A DNA stretch of 64,000 bases. Origin: Velthaea sp965214335. GTDB taxonomy: Bacteria; Vulcanimicrobiota; Vulcanimicrobiia; Vulcanimicrobiales; Vulcanimicrobiaceae. The notes beneath the pieces were generated by a model. That model searched no databases and was not told the DNA's origin. It worked only from the letters and a program-made list of their open reading frames with translations. Both the position numbers and the translations under genes were made by a program. The DNA lies in assembly GCA_965214335.1 (NCBI GenBank), contig CBDCBO010000014.1:1-64000 (forward strand), in the 5' to 3' direction. Positions 60,629 to 64,000 of this stretch are shown piece after piece; the first letter of the stretch is position 1; each line of letters starts with the position of its first letter.

Positions 60629-61759
60629 TCAGGTCGTCGAGGTTTCGCGGACCGAGGCGCCGGACCGCAATGTGCCGCCGCTGGGCGGAGTACGCGATGG
60701 ACCGTTGGTCGCGCCCGAAGGCTTGGCGCGCCGACGGTACTGCACCGAGTTGAGTAGGACCGCCAGCACGATGACGGCACCGGTAAAAACGGTTTGCCAG
60801 TACGATGAAATTCCGATGATGACGAGTCCGTCGGACAAGAAGCCGATGACGAAGGCGCCGAGCAGCGTTCCGCGGACATTGCCGCGACCGCCGGTCAACG
60901 CCGCGCCGCCGATTACGACCGCGGCAATAGCCGTCAATTCGTACGTCGTGCCGGCGGTTGGTCCCGCCGAAGTCAATTCCGACGAGAGAATTAATCCGGC
61001 GACCGCGGCGCAAATTCCCGAGAGCATATACGCCGACAGCTTTACGGTCTTGATCGGCACACCGGAAAGCTCGGCGGCGCGTTCGTTGCCGCCCGACGCG
61101 TAGAGCCAGCGGCCGAATGCCGTTCGGCTCAGCACGAGCGTTGCGATGATGGCGATGACGAACATGACCAGCACGCCGACCGGAACGCCGAATAAGTAAT
61201 TGAAGCCGAGCCAATCAAAACCAGTATTGCCGATTTCCGGCTTGCCGGCGAGGTCGTTATACGTCAAGCCGTTCGTCATGAGAAGCGCAATGCCGCGCAC
61301 CACGTACATCACGCCCAACGTCGCGACGAATGCCGGCACCTTGAACCGCGCGATCAACACGCCATTGACCAGGCCGATGAGCGCGCCGAGTGCGATACAC
61401 AGCACGACCACCACCCAAACGGGCGGATACAAGACGACGCCAAGGGACGTTAACGTGACGCCCTGCATTAAGAACCCGGCGACGACACCGGCCAGTCCAA
61501 GCGTCGATCCGACCGACAGATCGATGCCACCATTGAGGATCACCAGCAGCATGCCGATCGCGAGGATCGCGAAGAGCGCGACGTGCGACGACATCGTGAG
61601 AAAATTACTGACCGCGAAATAATTCGGCGACAGCAGCGAAAACACGACGATGATCGCGATGAGCGCGAAGAACGCGCGTCCTTCGAGCAGCAACCTGCCC
61701 ACATCGAAACCATCGCGAAACAGGCCCGGTGCCGAGCGTTTGCGATCGGCGTCTATCAT
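60629..61759 (-). CDS. RbsC-family sugar ABC transporter permease
   Basis: 376 residues with about ten membrane helices. GGIDLSVGSTLGLAGVVAGF and the loop GNERAAELSGVPIKTVKLSAY are hallmarks of the ribose-type (CUT2) permease, which acts as a homodimer. The C-terminal 45 residues (after VLLNSVQYRRR) are a hydrophilic extension rich in Ser, Gly and Arg that is longer than usual. It lies 25 bp after the ATPase gene and 66 bp before the binding-protein gene. Confidence 0.9.
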   Translation of the reverse strand: MIDADRKRSAPGLFRDGFDVGRLLLEGRAFFALIAIIVVFSLLSPNYFAVSNFLTMSSHVALFAILAIGMLLVILNGGIDLSVGSTLGLAGVVAGFLMQGVTLTSLGVVLYPPVWVVVVLCIALGALIGLVNGVLIARFKVPAFVATLGVMYVVRGIALLMTNGLTYNDLAGKPEIGNTGFDWLGFNYLFGVPVGVLVMFVIAIIATLVLSRTAFGRWLYASGGNERAAELSGVPIKTVKLSAYMLSGICAAVAGLILSSELTSAGPTAGTTYELTAIAAVVIGGAALTGGRGNVRGTLLGAFVIGFLSDGLVIIGISSYWQTVFTGAVIVLAVLLNSVQYRRRAKPSGATNGPSRTPPSGGTLRSGASVRETSTT

Positions 61760-61784
61760 AACTCGAAGCTCCGATCTCGAACGA

Positions 61785-63329
61785 TTAGGAAACGATCACG
61801 GCTTCACCCGAAGCAGCCATGATCTCGTCTTTAGTGACGTCGCGGCCGAACTGCGCCGAAATTTTGCCTCGGCGCATCACGACGATCCGGTGCGCGATGC
61901 TCAGACACTCGTTGAGTTCCGAAGTAGAAAATAAAACCGCGAGCCCGCGCGCGGCTTTCTCGGTCAGCAGCCGAAACACTTCGGCTTTTGCCCCGACGTC
62001 GATCCCGCGGCTCGGTTCATCTAAGAGAATGACCTTTGGATCGGTCATCAGCATTTTGCCGATGACGACCTTCTGCTGGTTGCCGCCCGACAACGAGCCG
62101 ATCGGCGCCTCGCCGCCGGCGGTTTTTACGTGCACGTCCCGGATCGCGTCGTTGATGAGGGACCGTTCGCGCGGCCGTGAGACGAACACCCGCCGCACGA
62201 TGTCGCCGATGCTCGGCAGCGAAAGATTTTCGCCGACCGACATCGTTTGCACTAAACCATCGCGTTGGCGATCCTCGGGCACAAGAACGAGGCCGCTCGC
62301 GATTCGCTCCGCGATGCTCAACCGCGAAACATCCTTGCCTTCCAACCGCACGCGCCCACTCGTTACCGGCACGCGACCCGCGACGCTTTCCAGCAGTTCC
62401 GTGCGTCCGGCACCCATGAGGCCGTAGATACATACGATCTCGCCGGCTCGAATGTCGAGCGACAACCGATCGACGACCGCGATGTTCGAGCCGGCAGCGC
62501 CGGCAACCGAAACATCTTCAATCGACAGGGCAACGTCGCCGAATGCGTAGCCCTCGGGCGGTGAGCCGAGATCGAAATTTTCGCCTACCATGTTGCGCAC
62601 GATCCACTCGAGGTCGATATCTTTGGCGACGGCGTTCGCCGTGATCGTGCCATCGCGCAGCACCACGGCATAATCGGTAATTTGCAGCGCCTCTTCGAGG
62701 TGATGCGAGATGTAGACGATTGCCACGCCGCGCTTCGTTAAGTCGCGGATCACTTTGAACAGAACTTCGACCTCGGTCGCGCTCAGCGCCGACGTGGGCT
62801 CATCCATGATGAGGATGCGCGAATCGACCGAGAGCGCCCGCGCGATTTCGACGATCTGCTGCTGCCCAAGACGCAACTCTTCGATCGGTGTCAGCGGGTC
62901 GATCTCTTCCTCGAGCTCCGCCATGAGCGCGCGCGCCTGTCGAGCCTCTTCGGCAAAGTCAATGCCGGTCGGCGTTTGCAGTTCGCGACCCATGAAGATG
63001 TTGTCGCGTACACTGAGGTTGGGTGCCAGACTCAGCTCTTGGTGAATGATCGAGATGCCGCGGTCGCGCGCTTCCGAAGCGCTGGAAAACGTAACGCTTT
63101 CCCCGTCGAGTTCGATCGTTCCGGACGAGGGCGTTTCAACGCCCGACAGGATCTTCATGAGCGTCGACTTGCCCGCACCGTTTTCGCCGAACAGCGTCGT
63201 GACGGTGCCCCGGTGAATGTCGAAATTAACGCCCTTTAGCGCGCGTGTACCACCATAGGTTTTAACGATGTCGCGCGCGGCCAAGACGATGCTCCCGGTC
63301 GCAGTCTGCGGATCGGGCATGGCCTTCAT
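61785..63329 (-). CDS. RbsA-family ABC transporter ATPase with two nucleotide-binding domains
   Basis: 514 residues from ATG 63329, which overlaps the DUF2291 gene stop (ATGA); the open frame runs eleven codons further. First domain: Walker A GENGAGKSTLMK and ILIMDEPTSALSATEVE. Second domain: degenerate Walker A GLMGAGRTELLESVAG and a good signature SLSGGNQQKV, with VILLDEPSRGIDVGAK. The asymmetric pair is normal for ribose-type importers. It energises uptake through the RbsC-like permease. Confidence 0.92.
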   Translation of the reverse strand: MKAMPDPQTATGSIVLAARDIVKTYGGTRALKGVNFDIHRGTVTTLFGENGAGKSTLMKILSGVETPSSGTIELDGESVTFSSASEARDRGISIIHQELSLAPNLSVRDNIFMGRELQTPTGIDFAEEARQARALMAELEEEIDPLTPIEELRLGQQQIVEIARALSVDSRILIMDEPTSALSATEVEVLFKVIRDLTKRGVAIVYISHHLEEALQITDYAVVLRDGTITANAVAKDIDLEWIVRNMVGENFDLGSPPEGYAFGDVALSIEDVSVAGAAGSNIAVVDRLSLDIRAGEIVCIYGLMGAGRTELLESVAGRVPVTSGRVRLEGKDVSRLSIAERIASGLVLVPEDRQRDGLVQTMSVGENLSLPSIGDIVRRVFVSRPRERSLINDAIRDVHVKTAGGEAPIGSLSGGNQQKVVIGKMLMTDPKVILLDEPSRGIDVGAKAEVFRLLTEKAARGLAVLFSTSELNECLSIAHRIVVMRRGKISAQFGRDVTKDEIMAASGEAVIVS

Positions 63330-63976
63330 TTTACGTCCAGTTTCGTCGGAGCGATAACCCACGTCTTAGGATCGGACAGCGCGAAAGCGCCGACGACCGA
63401 TACCGTTTTTCCCTTAAGATTGGCAGCGTCGATCTTGGCGAGGACGTCTTTTTTCATTTCCGTATTCAAAGCCGCACCGGCATTCTGATATTCGATCTGA
63501 TTGGTGAACTGACCGAAATTGATCGTCCCGGTGGCATCTCGAAGATCGGTGCCGATGATCGCCGGACCGGTCTGCACTTGGATGGTCACCGACTTGGGCA
63601 CGCCGGCCACAGCGACGTCGTAAGTACCCAAATCACCCTTGCCGACGACTCCGGTAAATTTTATTGAAAATTCCGGACCGGCGCCGGTCGGCACGCCGTA
63701 TTGCTTGGCGGCAGCGGCGGGGTCTTTGAGGATGGCGGCTGCGAGCGTCGGCGCGCTGACCGCGCGCTGCTCGACCGTGGCTTGCACTTTGGGGAATTCC
63801 GACGCCCCGTACGTTGCAATCGAGAAGGCGCCCGGGTTGATGTTGGCTGCGGAGTCAATCTTCACGACCTTCGTGCTGACGGCCATCGCGACGATAAGCA
63901 CGACGACGGCAATCCCGATCGCGAGCCGGCGATTCGGCACGGCTCGCCGTGCGGACACGGCCGACGGCAGACTCAC
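63326..63976 (-). CDS. DUF2291 family protein of a sugar-uptake operon
   Basis: 216 residues. One N-terminal membrane helix (LAIGIAVVVLIVAMAVSTKVV) leads to an extracytoplasmic domain with ATYGASEFPKVQATVEQRAV and TIQVQTGPAIIGTDLRDATG, the DUF2291 pattern. The conserved last residues include TWVIAPTKLDVK. Function unknown; family members are encoded with ribose-type ABC importers linked to small-polyol metabolism, so an accessory role in binding or uptake is likely. It is the first gene visible in the operon; further genes may lie beyond the right edge. Confidence 0.85.
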   Translation of the reverse strand: MSLPSAVSARRAVPNRRLAIGIAVVVLIVAMAVSTKVVKIDSAANINPGAFSIATYGASEFPKVQATVEQRAVSAPTLAAAILKDPAAAAKQYGVPTGAGPEFSIKFTGVVGKGDLGTYDVAVAGVPKSVTIQVQTGPAIIGTDLRDATGTINFGQFTNQIEYQNAGAALNTEMKKDVLAKIDAANLKGKTVSVVGAFALSDPKTWVIAPTKLDVK

Positions 63977-64000
63977 CGCCAGCCACCCGCGGTGAAGGGC

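Noticed and set aside
1..64000. tRNA, rRNA, CRISPR arrays, insertion sequences, prophage or attachment sites
   Set aside because: No T-loop/acceptor pattern, regular repeat-spacer series, transposase, integrase or terminal inverted repeat was found on reading both strands.

Overview
The window is GC-rich, densely coded chromosomal DNA from a Gram-negative-type (diderm) bacterium. Evidence for an outer membrane is a signal-peptide beta-barrel porin whose restored C-terminus ends in Phe. There is no phage, plasmid, insertion sequence, CRISPR, tRNA or rRNA in it. The gene mix (HiPIP, multicopper oxidase, HdeD-like protein, glycogen synthesis, PP2C-type signalling) and the base use would fit an uncultured environmental lineage such as Eremiobacterota/WPS-2. 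That placement is an impression only, not a phylogenetic result.

Layout. 1-10 kb: a truncated exported protein, a transporter-PDZ fusion and a GH20 hexosaminidase-like enzyme on the minus strand. These are separated by a degraded 1.2-kb spacer from a divergent four-gene sugar ABC importer; together they look like an amino-sugar scavenging locus. 10-22 kb: a class III cyclase-like protein that lacks catalytic residues, a Na+/H+ antiporter, a lipoprotein, an ECF sigma/anti-sigma pair followed by a GNAT protein and a DUF3810-like protein, an amidohydrolase, DUF2252, and an SF2 helicase. 21-26 kb: a palindrome-controlled operon (membrane protein, winged-helix regulator, uppS), then typA and a CHASE3-SpoIIE phosphatase. 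26-35 kb: multicopper oxidase, glgC-glgA, an M61 peptidase with an epoxide-hydrolase-like gene, and a HiPIP. 35-44 kb: clpB under a CIRCE-like element, an RMD1 protein, an HdeD-like protein, a frameshifted porin, thioredoxin, a beta-hydroxyacid dehydrogenase, and a yceI/marR divergent pair around a perfect palindrome. 44-55.7 kb: gyrA, then a housekeeping run (tsaE, tsaB, rimI, a TonB-C-like exported protein, yqeK, rsfS and a 44-residue membrane protein), a TPM protein, comEA, and leuS whose 3' fifth is broken by several single-base shifts. 56-64 kb: an eight-gene minus-strand operon (DUF2291 protein, RbsA/C/B-type ABC importer, DhaL, RpiB-like isomerase, DhaK, zinc dehydrogenase) that reads as a tetritol (erythritol/threitol) uptake and catabolism pathway.

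Two expression habits recur. Genes in operons overlap by 4 bp (ATGA, GTGA, TTGA). Several first genes have a TANNNT-like -10 hexamer 6-9 nt before the start codon and no Shine-Dalgarno, as expected for leaderless mRNAs. Two genes (the DUF4081-GNAT and rsfS) seem to need CTG start codons. The most distinctive items are the tetritol operon, the transporter-PDZ fusion, the catalytically broken cyclase, the palindrome-controlled uppS operon, and the damaged 3' end of the essential leuS gene.
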